Part shown: positions 43,735-53,533 of the stretch, in pieces
How positions within the stretch are numbered: the first letter of the stretch is position 1
Layout of the letters: the number at the start of each line of letters is the position of its first letter
DNA from: DASRQK01 sp964436635
GTDB lineage: Bacteria; Bacteroidota; Bacteroidia; Sphingobacteriales; Sphingobacteriaceae
NCBI GenBank assembly: GCA_964436635.1
Contig: CAYTDM010000007.1
Location: 1-64,000 of the forward strand
Direction: 5' to 3'
DNA length: 64,000 nucleotides
Translations under genes and position numbers: made by a program
Notes under the pieces: generated by a model
The model's database searches: none
What the model was told of the DNA's origin: nothing
What the model saw: only the letters and a program-made list of their open reading frames with translations

Positions 43735-46700
43735 ATGAATTATTCAAAGATGAAAAGCATTGGACTGAGCCTATTTGCCTTGGCATTGGCGAGTCCGATC
43801 ATGGCCCAAACGGCTCAGCAGCAAACTTATTTTGCCTCGCACCCCAGTTTGACCCCAGATGGAAAATCCGTGGTTTTTAGTTATGAGGGAGACTTATGGC
43901 AGGCGGATCTTGGTGCGTCGCAAGCAAGAAGAATCACGGCTTTACCTGGAGAAGAAATTAATCCAAGAATTTCTCCAGATGGGAAGTGGCTGGCCTTTTC
44001 ATCGAATCAATATGGGAACCAGGATGTGTATATCATGCCTTTGGCTGGTGGAGAAATCCAACAGCTGACTTACCACGATGCGAATGATGAGGTGGATAGC
44101 TGGAGTTGGGATAGTCAAAAGATTTATTTCACATCCGGCCGATACAATCGATTTACCAGTTACCAAGTTCACAAAGATGGCGGGACTGCGGAACGATTAT
44201 TCCCGCATTTCTTTAACACCATTCATCAGGTAGTCGAAACACCTTCAGGAGAGTGGTTATTCAATAATTCATGGGAAAGTTATTCTGCAGCTAACCGCAA
44301 AAGGTATAAGGGTGCCTTTAATCCAGACGTGCTTTCTTATCAAAAAAGTACAGGTGCTTTCAAGCAATTAACTTCCTACGAAGGGAAGGATTTTTGGCAA
44401 ACCGTGGATCAAAAAGGCACGATTTACTTTGTGTCCGATGAGGCCAATGGCGAATACAATTTGTACACTTTAGAAAATGGCGTTAAGAAACAATTGACTC
44501 GCTTTAACACGTCTATCAAACGTCCTCAAGTGGCTGCAAATGGATCTAAAGTCGTTTTCGAAAGGGATTATCAGCTCTATGTGTATGACGTCGCTTCCAA
44601 TAAGGCAGCGCCTATACAATTCACTGTTTCAAGGAATAAAGTTTTAGAGAAAGAACAAGAATTCGACGTTAAAGACAATATTGCTGCTTTTGATGTTTCG
44701 CCAGATGGCAAAAAAATGGCGTTCATCTCACGCGGTGTGGTTTTTGTATCCGATATTTCTGGAAAATTTGTGCGAGAAATTCACGGCTCTCCTGAGCGTG
44801 CTTTTGAAGTCAAATGGTTAAAAGATAACAAAACCCTCTTAGTGAATAGAACGCACCAGGGGTACCCAAATTGGCAAGCGATGTCTGCTGACGGATCGGG
44901 AACTGTTAAACAGTTAACCAAGGATTTGCGCAGCAATCGTGCATTAAAAATAAATCCTGAGCGTACTCATGGCGTGTATTTAAGTGGAAGAGATGAAGTG
45001 CGTTTAATTGATTTAAACACCTTAGAAAGCAAGGTGATCGTGAAGGATGAAATTTGGGGTTTCCAAAATTCCAACCCGTCTTTCTCTCCGAACGGGGAAT
45101 ACGTGCTCTTTACAGCTGTGCGTAATTTTGAACAAGATATTTTCATCCATCACATTAAATCGGCTCAAACCACGAATTTAACGAATACAGGGGTCACTGA
45201 AAGCAGTCCTGTGTGGTCTGCAGATGGACGATCTATTTATTTTGCGAGCAATCGAACACGCCCTTCTTATCCATTTGGCATGCAGGATGCAAGCATTTAC
45301 AAAATGGATTTAGACTATTTCGACGGCCCATATAAAGCTGATAAGTTTGATGAGTTGTTTGCGGAAGCTAAAAAAGACAGTGCGTCGGCCGCCGGAATTC
45401 AGATTCAGGTGAACACCCAACATCTTCGGGACCGCATTACGCGCATTAGTCCTGCCTTTGGATCGCAAACAAATGTCTTCACAACTCGGAAAGGAAATAA
45501 GGATTATGTGTACTTCCATTCCAATCATGAAGGGGGCAGAATGGCAGTATATAGAACGATTATTCAAGATTTTGAGCAGCCGAAAACAGAGAAAGTGGCC
45601 GATGGATTCTTAGCTGATTTCGCAGTTTCGGGGGCAAATTATTACGTGTTAACTCGTGGAGGAATTCAAAAATACAACATCGATAATAATCGATTGGATG
45701 CTATCGCTATTCAACAAAAGTTTAATAGGAATTTAAGCGATGAGTTTAAACAAATGTTCGAGGAAACTTGGGCGGGCATCGATGAAAACTTCTATGAGGG
45801 AGGGTTTCATGGGTTAGATTGGGCGAAAACGAAGCAACAATACGCACAATTTTTACCATATGTCACGAATCGAAACGATTTACGGGTGTTATTAAACGAC
45901 ATGCTGGGAGAATTAAATTCTTCGCATTTGGGCTTTAATAGCAGCGGTCGCGAAGAGCAAAAATTATATCGTTACGTGACCAATGAAACGGGCATCGTTT
46001 TCGATCAAAAGAAACCTTACCAAGTGGCACGGGCCATGTTAAATAGCCCTGCCAGTAAAATCGGTCGTGATATTCAGCCGGGAGATGTGCTTATTGCGGT
46101 GGATGGCGTAGAAGTCGATCCTAAAAATGATCGTGATTTCTATTTTACCAAACCTTCCTTGGCAGATGAGTTGCGGTTAAGCTTTAACCGAAATGGCCAA
46201 ATTATCCACACCACCGTTCGTCCGCAAAGAAGTGCAAACACTCGTGATGGCTATTACGATGAATGGATTAAGAAAAATCGCCACCGGGTAGATTCATTAA
46301 GTAAAAACCGAATTGCCTATTCACACATGAAAAATATGAGCACGACCGAACTCGAAGTGTTCTTATTAGACATGGTGGAACAGGAGAATAATAAGGAAGC
46401 TATTATTTTAGATTTACGCTATAATACCGGAGGAAATGTACACGATGAAGTGTTAAAATTCCTTTCTCAACGTCCATATTTGCAATGGCAATATCGGGGC
46501 GGAAAGCGTGCTCCGCAAAGTAATTTTGGTCCTTCAGGAAAGCCGATTGTGTTGCTTATCAACCAACAATCCTTAAGCGATGCAGAAATGACCGCAGCTG
46601 GATTTAAGGCCTTAAATCTTGGAAAAGTGATCGGAACTGAAACCTATAGATGGATTATTTTCACGTCCTCAAAAGGCTTAGTGGATGGTTCCTCGTATCG

Positions 46701-46857
46701 TGTTCCAGGCTGGGGAGTGTATACCTTGGATGGGGATAACTTAGAATTAACTGGTGTGAAACCAGACATTGAGGTACATAACACCTTATTGGATTTGATT
46801 CAAGATAAGGATCCTCAGCTTGAAAAGGCGATCCAAGAGCTTTTGAAGCAATTATAA
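43735..46857 (+). CDS. tricorn-like S41 protease, exported
   Basis: 1040 aa with signal peptide (1-24, ending IMAQ). The N-terminal two-thirds is a WD40/PD40-type propeller (SPDGKWLAFSSNQYGNQDVY, FSPNGEYVLFTA). Then a helical C1 segment, a PDZ domain (about 750-830: PGDVLIAVDGVEVDPKNDR) and an S41 peptidase core with DLRYNTGGNVHDE and INQQSLSDAEMTAAGFKALN, holding the nucleophile Ser. It degrades peptides in the periplasm. The hairpin at 46956 is its likely terminator. Confidence 0.93.
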   Translation: MNYSKMKSIGLSLFALALASPIMAQTAQQQTYFASHPSLTPDGKSVVFSYEGDLWQADLGASQARRITALPGEEINPRISPDGKWLAFSSNQYGNQDVYIMPLAGGEIQQLTYHDANDEVDSWSWDSQKIYFTSGRYNRFTSYQVHKDGGTAERLFPHFFNTIHQVVETPSGEWLFNNSWESYSAANRKRYKGAFNPDVLSYQKSTGAFKQLTSYEGKDFWQTVDQKGTIYFVSDEANGEYNLYTLENGVKKQLTRFNTSIKRPQVAANGSKVVFERDYQLYVYDVASNKAAPIQFTVSRNKVLEKEQEFDVKDNIAAFDVSPDGKKMAFISRGVVFVSDISGKFVREIHGSPERAFEVKWLKDNKTLLVNRTHQGYPNWQAMSADGSGTVKQLTKDLRSNRALKINPERTHGVYLSGRDEVRLIDLNTLESKVIVKDEIWGFQNSNPSFSPNGEYVLFTAVRNFEQDIFIHHIKSAQTTNLTNTGVTESSPVWSADGRSIYFASNRTRPSYPFGMQDASIYKMDLDYFDGPYKADKFDELFAEAKKDSASAAGIQIQVNTQHLRDRITRISPAFGSQTNVFTTRKGNKDYVYFHSNHEGGRMAVYRTIIQDFEQPKTEKVADGFLADFAVSGANYYVLTRGGIQKYNIDNNRLDAIAIQQKFNRNLSDEFKQMFEETWAGIDENFYEGGFHGLDWAKTKQQYAQFLPYVTNRNDLRVLLNDMLGELNSSHLGFNSSGREEQKLYRYVTNETGIVFDQKKPYQVARAMLNSPASKIGRDIQPGDVLIAVDGVEVDPKNDRDFYFTKPSLADELRLSFNRNGQIIHTTVRPQRSANTRDGYYDEWIKKNRHRVDSLSKNRIAYSHMKNMSTTELEVFLLDMVEQENNKEAIILDLRYNTGGNVHDEVLKFLSQRPYLQWQYRGGKRAPQSNFGPSGKPIVLLINQQSLSDAEMTAAGFKALNLGKVIGTETYRWIIFTSSKGLVDGSSYRVPGWGVYTLDGDNLELTGVKPDIEVHNTLLDLIQDKDPQLEKAIQELLKQL

Positions 46858-46946
46858 GAATTCACCTACTATGGGGCTATATTCAATTTAGCCTCCTATA
46901 AGAAATAAAGAGTAGGAAAGTATCGTTAGGTTACTCAAAAATATTA

Positions 46947-48179
46947 TTAATGATGAACTTGCGGCAATCCTTGGGGTTGCCGTAAGTTTTTAAATATATA
47001 ATAGATGTATCCGAACGAAATCAGGAAACCAATGGTTCCTTGAATGAGCAAGGCTTGCCTCACTCCCATTTGCTCCGCAATCGACCCAATCAGTAGGCTT
47101 CCAATCGGAAATATACCTTGAAATGCCATGATGTAGTAACTGATAATCCTAGCCCTAAAGGCATGTTGGGTATGTGTTTGTAGATACGTATTAATACAAG
47201 AATTTTGTACCATCATGCCCAAAGCTGTAAAGGTGACGCAGGCCAAAGCAAGATAAATGTTGGTAGCAAAAGGCAACACCAATAAACTCAACGCCATCAG
47301 CCCTGATCCCACCATGACTCGAAAACGCAAATTTGAACCCGTTTGCAAGCGCGCCATATAGATCGCGCCGATCATGGCTCCGATACCTGCAGCACTTTCT
47401 AAGGAACTATAGGTTTTGGCCCCGCCGTCAAATAAAGATTTCGCGATGACAGGCAATAAAGTGGTATATGGAATGACCATTAGACTCGAACAAGCCACTA
47501 AAATAATCAATGCCAGTAGTTGTGGGTGTGCTCGAAGATATAGATATCCTTGCTTGAATCCTTCCCAGGTACTTTCTTGATGTTGTAGGGTGCGGCTTTT
47601 ATTCACCTTCATTAATTTCATGGAAATTAGCACGGCAAAAAAGCTTAAAAAATTAATTATAAAACACCATGCTTCCCCAAATTGGCTTAAGATTAGTCCA
47701 CCAAATGCCGGTCCTAAAATACGCGCCAAATTAAAAACTGTGGAGTTTAAGGCGATGGCGTTGGGTAAGTCTTGCTTATTTTCGACCAACTCAAGCATAA
47801 AGGATTGCCTGGAATTTACTTCTAACGCATTAAAAACGCCTTGAATTAGGCTTAAAATCAAAATGAGCGGCACCGTGTGCCATTCAAACCAAACCAAGAT
47901 CGCGATTAATCCAGCCTGAATCATCAATCCTATTTGCGCAGCCATTAAAGTTAAAAACTTATTATGCTTATCGATAAAACTACCTATAAACGGAGATAAG
48001 ACCAGGGAGGGAATCAAGGAAACAAAGGCCACGATGCCTAACATGAGTGCAGAGTCCGTCATAGAAAAGACCAACCAACTCATGGCGACACGCTGCATCC
48101 AGGACCCAATTAGCGATACCGACTGACCAAATAAATGGATTCTAAAGTTTTTATGATATAGAGAACGAAGAATATGCAT
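46947..48179 (-). CDS. MFS transporter (exporter-type)
   Basis: 410 aa, twelve predicted helices. The start NFRIHLFGQSVSLIGSWMQRVAMSWLVF and FIGSFIDKHNKFL follow the MFS_3/enterobactin-exporter pattern. ALEVNSRQSFMLELV is typical of this group. It probably exports siderophore- or drug-like molecules by proton antiport; no biosynthetic genes nearby. Divergent from transaldolase. Confidence 0.88.
   Translation of the reverse strand: MHILRSLYHKNFRIHLFGQSVSLIGSWMQRVAMSWLVFSMTDSALMLGIVAFVSLIPSLVLSPFIGSFIDKHNKFLTLMAAQIGLMIQAGLIAILVWFEWHTVPLILILSLIQGVFNALEVNSRQSFMLELVENKQDLPNAIALNSTVFNLARILGPAFGGLILSQFGEAWCFIINFLSFFAVLISMKLMKVNKSRTLQHQESTWEGFKQGYLYLRAHPQLLALIILVACSSLMVIPYTTLLPVIAKSLFDGGAKTYSSLESAAGIGAMIGAIYMARLQTGSNLRFRVMVGSGLMALSLLVLPFATNIYLALACVTFTALGMMVQNSCINTYLQTHTQHAFRARIISYYIMAFQGIFPIGSLLIGSIAEQMGVRQALLIQGTIGFLISFGYIYYIFKNLRQPQGLPQVHH
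46956..46992 (+). terminator. terminator of the tricorn-like gene, inside the MFS gene end
   Basis: AACTTGCGGCAA (46956-46967) pairs with TTGCCGTAAGTT (46977-46988), one G-U, then TTTT. It lies about 100 bases after the tricorn stop and overlaps the last codons of the convergent MFS gene (stop at 46947). Confidence 0.65.
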
Positions 48180-48210
48180 ATCCTATCTATGCAATATACG
48201 AAATATTAGT

Positions 48211-48218
48211 TAGTTTTG
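48211..48218 (+). promoter_or_regulatory. -7 box of transaldolase gene
   Basis: TAGTTTTG, a TAnnTTTG match, 36 bases before the ATG at 48255. No TTG at 19-base spacing. Confidence 0.4.
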
Positions 48219-48254
48219 CAAGGAAAACATACATTAATCTTCAATCTTCAAGAC

Positions 48255-48914
48255 ATGAAATTTTTTATTGACACCGCGAATTTAGCTCAAATTAAAGAAG
48301 CTCAAGACTTAGGTATACTCGATGGAGTGACCACAAATCCAAGTTTAATGGCTAAAGAAGGCATCACGGGTGACAGCAATGTCATCGCACACTACAAAGC
48401 GATTTGTGACATCGTGGACGGGGATGTCAGTGCGGAAGTCATTTCCACCGATTTTGAAGGAATGATTCGCGAAGGCGAAGCCTTAGCAAAATTAGATGAT
48501 AAAATAGTCGTTAAGGTGCCTATGATTAAAGATGGAATCAAAGCGATTCGTTATTTCAGTGACAAGGGCATTAAAACGAATTGTACATTGGTCTTCTCTT
48601 CAGGACAAGCCTTATTAGCTGCAAAAGCTGGCGCAACGTATGTTTCGCCATTTATTGGACGCCTGGACGATGTTTCAACAGACGGATTAGGCCTGATTGA
48701 AGACATTCGTTTGATTTATGATAATTACGGGTTTGAGACGCAAATTTTAGCCGCTTCTGTACGTCATGCAATGCACATTATCGATTGTGCCAAAATTGGG
48801 GCAGATGTGATGACAGGCCCACTTTCAGCGATCCTATCCTTATTAAAGCACCCATTAACGGATAATGGTTTAGCACAATTTTTAGCTGACCACGCAAAAG
48901 CTGCAAACAAATAA
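48255..48914 (+). CDS. transaldolase / fructose-6-phosphate aldolase family
   Basis: 219 aa from ATG 48255 (an in-frame TTG at 48216 reads promoter DNA). Short transaldolase of the TalC/FSA type: MKFFIDTANLAQIKEAQ, GVTTNPSLMAKEG, KVPMIKDG with the Schiff-base Lys, NCTLVFSSGQALLAAKAGA. It acts in the pentose phosphate pathway in the cytoplasm. Single gene with a hairpin terminator at 48944. Confidence 0.93.
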   Translation: MKFFIDTANLAQIKEAQDLGILDGVTTNPSLMAKEGITGDSNVIAHYKAICDIVDGDVSAEVISTDFEGMIREGEALAKLDDKIVVKVPMIKDGIKAIRYFSDKGIKTNCTLVFSSGQALLAAKAGATYVSPFIGRLDDVSTDGLGLIEDIRLIYDNYGFETQILAASVRHAMHIIDCAKIGADVMTGPLSAILSLLKHPLTDNGLAQFLADHAKAANK

Positions 48915-48943
48915 GCAGCACCTGTAAAGAGCCTGTAAATAAT

Positions 48944-48993
48944 AACAATACCGCAAAGGCCGATCACTCGTTGAATTTGCGGTATTGTTTTCT
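48944..48993. terminator. 14-bp hairpin, terminator overlapping small gene end
   Basis: AACAATACCGCAAA (48944-48957), 18-base loop, exact complement at 48976-48989, then TTTTCT. It follows transaldolase by 30 bases and covers the stop and last codons of the minus-strand gene at 48964. Confidence 0.75.
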
Positions 48994-49164
48994 AATAAGT
49001 ACAAAAATTATTACCAGCACTACCAGGACGGTAACTACTATAAAGCCCATTCCCGACCCTCCTGACGAAGAACTGGAGACATTGTTTAATGAATCATTGC
49101 TTTGCGCAAGCGCCAAAAAAGGCGAAAAAATCACCCCTAAAAGGATTCCTACTAAGTATTTCAT
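48964..49164 (-). CDS. small exported membrane protein
   Basis: 66 aa. Signal-type start (MKYLVGILLGVIFSPFLALA), Ser/Gly-rich middle (SSSSSGGSG), then one membrane helix (IVVTVLVVLVIIFVLI) with basic end RKQYRKFNE. No family recognised. The stop is covered by the hairpin described separately. Its own promoter is not obvious. Confidence 0.55.
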   Translation of the reverse strand: MKYLVGILLGVIFSPFLALAQSNDSLNNVSSSSSGGSGMGFIVVTVLVVLVIIFVLIRKQYRKFNE

Positions 49165-49248
49165 TTTGTGTTATATAAGCCTTACAACTTACGTAAAGAA
49201 AATGATATTTCAAAATATTCATTCAAATCATTTAAATGGGGTTCATTC

Positions 49249-50484
49249 CTATCGCGGAAACTCCGAAATAAATGCTGCTGATTCCGTTAACCAGGCTGCT
49301 GCCTCGTGCAAATGTTGAATAGTGGTTTGGCCCATTACGAGGCTATGGCTGTTTCCTTGTGCATCCTGTATGCTCCATTGCTTTTCGATTTCCGTAAATT
49401 TTAATTGTTTCTCGCCTTTCTCAGAAAGAAATCTTAGGTAGACGTTTATAGTCGCCTGTTGATCTAAAGTCCAGGAGAATCCGTTTAAATGCTTTTTATA
49501 CTCATATTTATAAGCATATCGTAGGGCCGCAATGTCCGAAAGCACCGCTGCTCCCGTAGGATGTCCTCCTGCTCCCTTTCCATAAAACAATTGTTCGTCC
49601 GCAAATGCAGCCTTTACAAGTACGGCATTGTTTTCATATTCCACCTGGCCCAAAAGTTGATTTTCAGGCACAAAGCACGGCAAGACATGCGCTGCCACAC
49701 GCCCCTCTCCCAAAGAATACACCTGTGGCTTTAATTTTATTTTAAACCCATGTGAACGCGCATATGACACGTCTATTTCATGTAAAAACTGAATTCCATG
49801 ATTAAAAATTTGCGCAGGCTTCAGAAACAAACCATAAGCATGCGCCGTCAATAACAATAACTTAAATTTCGGATCAAAGCCGCCCACATCCAAGATGGGA
49901 TTGGTTTCAGCAAATCCCAGCTGTTGGGCCTGTTGCAAGGCTTCCTGATAAGAGGTTTTCTCGTTGAAAATTTTTGTTAAAATATAATTGGAGGATCCAT
50001 TAAAAATTCCAGAAACAGACAATAAAAGTTCATTATCGTAATATTCTTCCAGGTTTCTGATTATCGGAATGCTCCCGCAAACAGCCCCTTCATACAACAA
50101 ACTCGCACCCGTTTGTTTTTGAATTTCCACCAATTCTTCCAAATGATATGCGATCATTTTTTTATTTGCTGACACCACATCTTTACCGCGTCTTAATGCT
50201 TCAGACACGATTTCAAAAGCCGCATCCGCATCATCGATCAGCTCCACTACGGTCGTAATTTCATCGTCGTTTAGCAGGATTGAGATATCCGTAGAAAAAT
50301 AGCTGGGGTCTAAATTTCGTTCTTTTGTTGGGTTTTTGATCACAAATTTTTTGATCGTCAAATCGAGGTTTGGATTGCTCGCGAGGATATCATACAATCC
50401 TTGCCCCACCACCCCATAGCCGACGATCCCCAAAACTAATTTTCTTCTCGTGCTTCCTGCTTGTCCGTTCTTCTGTACTTCCAT
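49249..50484 (-). CDS. hom: homoserine dehydrogenase
   Basis: 411 aa. NAD(P)-binding start LGIVGYGVVGQGLYDIL, VSANKKMIAYHLEELVE, YEGAVCGSIPIIRNLEEYY and GIFNGSSNYILTKIF are conserved family parts. It reduces aspartate semialdehyde to homoserine, the metX substrate. It is monofunctional (no aspartokinase). The C-terminus has no clear ACT domain. Third gene of the SAM-riboswitch operon, 83 bases after metX in a T-rich gap. Confidence 0.95.
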   Translation of the reverse strand: MEVQKNGQAGSTRRKLVLGIVGYGVVGQGLYDILASNPNLDLTIKKFVIKNPTKERNLDPSYFSTDISILLNDDEITTVVELIDDADAAFEIVSEALRRGKDVVSANKKMIAYHLEELVEIQKQTGASLLYEGAVCGSIPIIRNLEEYYDNELLLSVSGIFNGSSNYILTKIFNEKTSYQEALQQAQQLGFAETNPILDVGGFDPKFKLLLLTAHAYGLFLKPAQIFNHGIQFLHEIDVSYARSHGFKIKLKPQVYSLGEGRVAAHVLPCFVPENQLLGQVEYENNAVLVKAAFADEQLFYGKGAGGHPTGAAVLSDIAALRYAYKYEYKKHLNGFSWTLDQQATINVYLRFLSEKGEKQLKFTEIEKQWSIQDAQGNSHSLVMGQTTIQHLHEAAAWLTESAAFISEFPR

Positions 50485-50567
50485 ATTTCTCCTTTTCTAT
50501 TTTTTATTTTTTATTTTTTTTCTATGTTCTATTGATTAATATTTTACCCTTATTTTAAAATGGGTAG

Positions 50568-51644
50568 TTAAATCTGAACACGTGTTTCACTTTTTACTTC
50601 TATTTTATTTATGCGCTGTGCGGGCATCCGCGTAGAATCCAGCAAAAATTTCTTGATTTGTTTACTGATTGTCTTGGTTTCGATTAGAAAGCCATCGTGC
50701 CCAAAAAATGAATCAATTTCGACATATCGTGCATTCCGCACGTGATTCGAGATGAATTTTTGTTCTTCTGGAGGAAATAATAAATCAGATGAGATCCCGA
50801 TGACCAAGGTTTTTGCTTCTATGCTGCGCAAAGCGAATTCTAAGGAGGTTCTACCTCGAGCGACTTGGTGGCTATCCATGCACTTCGTAAGGTACCAATA
50901 ACTATATGCGTTAAAACGTTTAATTAATTTTTCGCCTTGATAATGCTGATAAGAAGAAGCTTTATAATCATCCGTCTTATTCAAGTCGGTTTCAAGCTGT
51001 GTAGCACCATAGGTCGTGTAGGATCGATAGGACAATAAAGCCAGGGCCCTCGCCGCCTTCAGCCCCTTAACACCCCCTTTGGGGTGATTAGCGTAGAACG
51101 TTCTATCCGTACTAATCGCTAATCGTTGACTTTCATTAAAGGCAATTCCCCAAGGTGAGTGCACCGAATTGGTGGCTAAAACAATGAGATTTTTAATTTT
51201 TTTTGGCTCCGCAATCGCCCATTCTAAGGCTTGTTGTCCGCCCATGGACCCTCCGATCAAAACTTGTATTTCATCAATGCCCAAATGCGCCGCTAATAAA
51301 CGATGCCCTTCCACTACATCCTTGATGGTAAATGAAGGAAAAGATAAATAATAAGGTTGTCCAGTAGCCGGGTTGATGGATAAAGGATTCGTCGTACCAT
51401 AAGGAGATCCTAATGCATTCGCACAAACAATAAAATAATCCTTAGGATTAAATAAATCCTCCTTTCCAAAAAGACCAGGCCACCAGTCAAACACATCTGA
51501 ATTTGCGGTGAGCGCATGACACACCCATACCACATTATCTTTCTTTGCATTCAGTTTACCGTAGGTATGATAAGCGATCTGCAAATTCCGAATTCGTTTA
51601 CCACTTTCTAATTTGAGCGTTTTTGGGTATTGATAAATCTCCAT
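50568..51644 (-). CDS. metX: homoserine O-acetyltransferase
   Basis: 358 aa, alpha/beta hydrolase. Nucleophile elbow LIGGSMGGQQALEWAI with the catalytic-type Ser; early VWVCHALTANSD; His near the end in FFGHDGFLIE. It acetylates homoserine with acetyl-CoA in methionine synthesis. Lies 41 bases after metY in the same operon. Confidence 0.95.
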   Translation of the reverse strand: MEIYQYPKTLKLESGKRIRNLQIAYHTYGKLNAKKDNVVWVCHALTANSDVFDWWPGLFGKEDLFNPKDYFIVCANALGSPYGTTNPLSINPATGQPYYLSFPSFTIKDVVEGHRLLAAHLGIDEIQVLIGGSMGGQQALEWAIAEPKKIKNLIVLATNSVHSPWGIAFNESQRLAISTDRTFYANHPKGGVKGLKAARALALLSYRSYTTYGATQLETDLNKTDDYKASSYQHYQGEKLIKRFNAYSYWYLTKCMDSHQVARGRTSLEFALRSIEAKTLVIGISSDLLFPPEEQKFISNHVRNARYVEIDSFFGHDGFLIETKTISKQIKKFLLDSTRMPAQRINKIEVKSETRVQI

Positions 51645-51685
51645 TTTTACTACTTTCCTTGAATTTTATAAGAAAATGAATTGGG

Positions 51686-52984
51686 TTAAATCGCATTGAA
51701 GGCTTGTTCGAAATCTGCGATAATATCGTCGATGTGTTCTATGCCTAAGGAAACGCGTAATTCACCTGGGTACACGCCTGCAGCCAATTTCGCTTCATCT
51801 GATAATTGCTGATGCGTGGTAGCTGCCGGATGGGTAATCAAGGTTTTGGCATCGCCTACATTAACCAAATGCGACACGAGTTGAAGTGCATTAATAACGG
51901 TGTTGCCTGCGTCAATGCCTCCTTTTAAACGGAAGGACAAAATGCCACCATAGCCGTTGGTCAAGTATTTTTTAGCATTTTCATGATGTGGACTGCTTGG
52001 AAGACCCGGATAGTTGACACTTTCTACTTTTGGGTGTGCTTCTAACCATTTCGCCAAATCCAAGGCATTGTCGACTTGTCGTTGAACTCTTAATGAAAGG
52101 GTTTCCAAGCCTTGCAACAATAAAAAGGAGTTAAATGGTGAGAGCGCTGGACCAAAATCACGCAATCCTTCCACCCGAGCGCGAATGATAAATTGAATGT
52201 TTCCAAATGGACCACCTACGCCAAAAACATCTGAAAAAACAAGTCCATGATAGCCTTCAGCTGGTTCACTAAATTGTTTAAATTTCCCATTTCCCCAATT
52301 GTAATTCCCCCCGTCGACGATCACTCCTCCGATGCTCGTACCGTGTCCACCAATCCATTTAGTAGCCGATTCCACCACCACATGAGCGCCGTGCTCTAAA
52401 GGTTTAAATAAATAACCCCCCGCACCAAAAGTATTGTCCACGATTAACGGAAGATCGTATTTTTGGGCCACCGCAGCCACTTTTTCGAAGTCCGGAATGT
52501 TATAACTTGGGTTCCCGATAGTTTCCAAATAGATCGCTTTTGTTTTCTCGTCTATGAGTGCCTCAATGTTTTCCGCAGCGTCGTTTTTCGCAAACCTTGC
52601 CTCGATTCCTAAACGTTTAAAAGATACTTTAAATTGATTATAGGTGCCTCCATATAGATTGGAGCCAGTCACAAAATTATCTCCGCTCTCCAGGATATTT
52701 GTAAGTGCCAAAAACTGAGCCGCCTGACCGGACGCAGTAGCCAATGCAGCGACTCCCCCTTCAAGCGCAGCAATGCGCTTTTCAAACACATCGGTGGTCG
52801 GGTTTTGAATGCGTGTATAAATGTTTCCAAATTCTTTCAATGCAAAAAGATTGGCTCCATGTTCTGCACTATTAAACACATAAGAGGTGGTTTGATAGAT
52901 TGGTACCGCTCTAGATCCAGTGGTCGGATCTACTTCTTGACCTGCATGAACTTGTAGTGTTTCGAATCTTGGATGAGTTGCCAT
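51686..52984 (-). CDS. metY: O-acetylhomoserine sulfhydrylase
   Basis: 432 aa from the ATG at 52984. A frame extending to 53086 reads riboswitch leader DNA and is rejected. Cys/Met-metabolism PLP family: RFETLQVHAGQEVDPTTGSR, YSRIQ-equivalent YTRIQNPTTDVFEKRIAALEGG, PLP Lys in VESATKWIGGHGT, and LRVSLGIEHIDDI at the end. It makes homocysteine from O-acetylhomoserine and sulfide. First gene of the operon. Confidence 0.95.
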   Translation of the reverse strand: MATHPRFETLQVHAGQEVDPTTGSRAVPIYQTTSYVFNSAEHGANLFALKEFGNIYTRIQNPTTDVFEKRIAALEGGVAALATASGQAAQFLALTNILESGDNFVTGSNLYGGTYNQFKVSFKRLGIEARFAKNDAAENIEALIDEKTKAIYLETIGNPSYNIPDFEKVAAVAQKYDLPLIVDNTFGAGGYLFKPLEHGAHVVVESATKWIGGHGTSIGGVIVDGGNYNWGNGKFKQFSEPAEGYHGLVFSDVFGVGGPFGNIQFIIRARVEGLRDFGPALSPFNSFLLLQGLETLSLRVQRQVDNALDLAKWLEAHPKVESVNYPGLPSSPHHENAKKYLTNGYGGILSFRLKGGIDAGNTVINALQLVSHLVNVGDAKTLITHPAATTHQQLSDEAKLAAGVYPGELRVSLGIEHIDDIIADFEQAFNAI

Positions 52985-53149
52985 AATGTATAAATTTAAA
53001 TATTTTAATTTCTGATTTATTTGTGTTTCAATGTTTAATCTTGGATTAAGCAACAAGATGTAATTATTCAAAAAATGGATGTCCATTAATTTTTTGGATG
53101 AAACCTTTTTTCGAAAATTTGGATTTTGCTTAAAGGGCCCTGCGGCTAG

Positions 53150-53267
53150 GCAGTCCTTGACTGCACAACCAGATTAAGCTGTCGTTCGTGGGGGCCAATT
53201 ACCAACAACAGCGAAGCATAAGCATATGCATTCGAACCATTGAAAAATAGGTGAACACATGCTTACC
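53150..53267 (-). promoter_or_regulatory. leader downstream of SAM riboswitch with weak hairpins
   Basis: The leader between aptamer and metY is about 350 bases. On the minus strand a weak hairpin GGTAAGCA/TGTTCACC (53267-53250) is followed by TATTTTT, a possible switch terminator, and a short perfect stem GCAGTC/GACTGC lies at 53150-53164. No clean antiterminator could be drawn, so the mechanism is open. No gene seen here. Confidence 0.35.
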
Positions 53268-53335
53268 TGCAGTTGCGATAAACGATAATTGGAATAAAAG
53301 ATGTTGTGAATGCAATGTTCTCATGTCCGCTTTAA

Positions 53336-53432
53336 TTTATATGCTCCCAACATTGGGACAGGAATTGGCACCGTTGCTTTTCGCTGGTTGCCAGTGGGTC
53401 ATCGAGCCAGTCTCTCGCCACTTCTTTATAAA
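53336..53432 (-). ncRNA. SAM-I riboswitch (S box)
   Basis: Minus-strand RNA with the conserved S-box parts: P1 TTTATA/TATAAA (53432-53427 with 53341-53336), AAGAAGTGGCGAGAGACTGG, CTCGATGACCCACTGGCAAC, and the GGTGCCAATTCC element after it. Binding of S-adenosylmethionine would shut off metY-metX-hom. It lies about 30 bases after a consensus promoter. Confidence 0.92.
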
Positions 53433-53460
53433 CCAAGCCAAATGAGGTCTTGGAATGGCA

Positions 53461-53490
53461 CAAATGTATTCATTTTTTTATTCGCTCCAA
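53461..53490 (-). promoter_or_regulatory. consensus promoter of the metY operon
   Basis: Minus strand: TTG (53490-53488), exactly 19 bases, TACATTTG (53468-53461). Full Bacteroidota consensus. The transcript begins with the SAM-I aptamer. Confidence 0.85.
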
Positions 53491-53533
53491 ATTTTTTTAT
53501 GATTTTCTTTAAATTAATCCTTAACATTGCATC

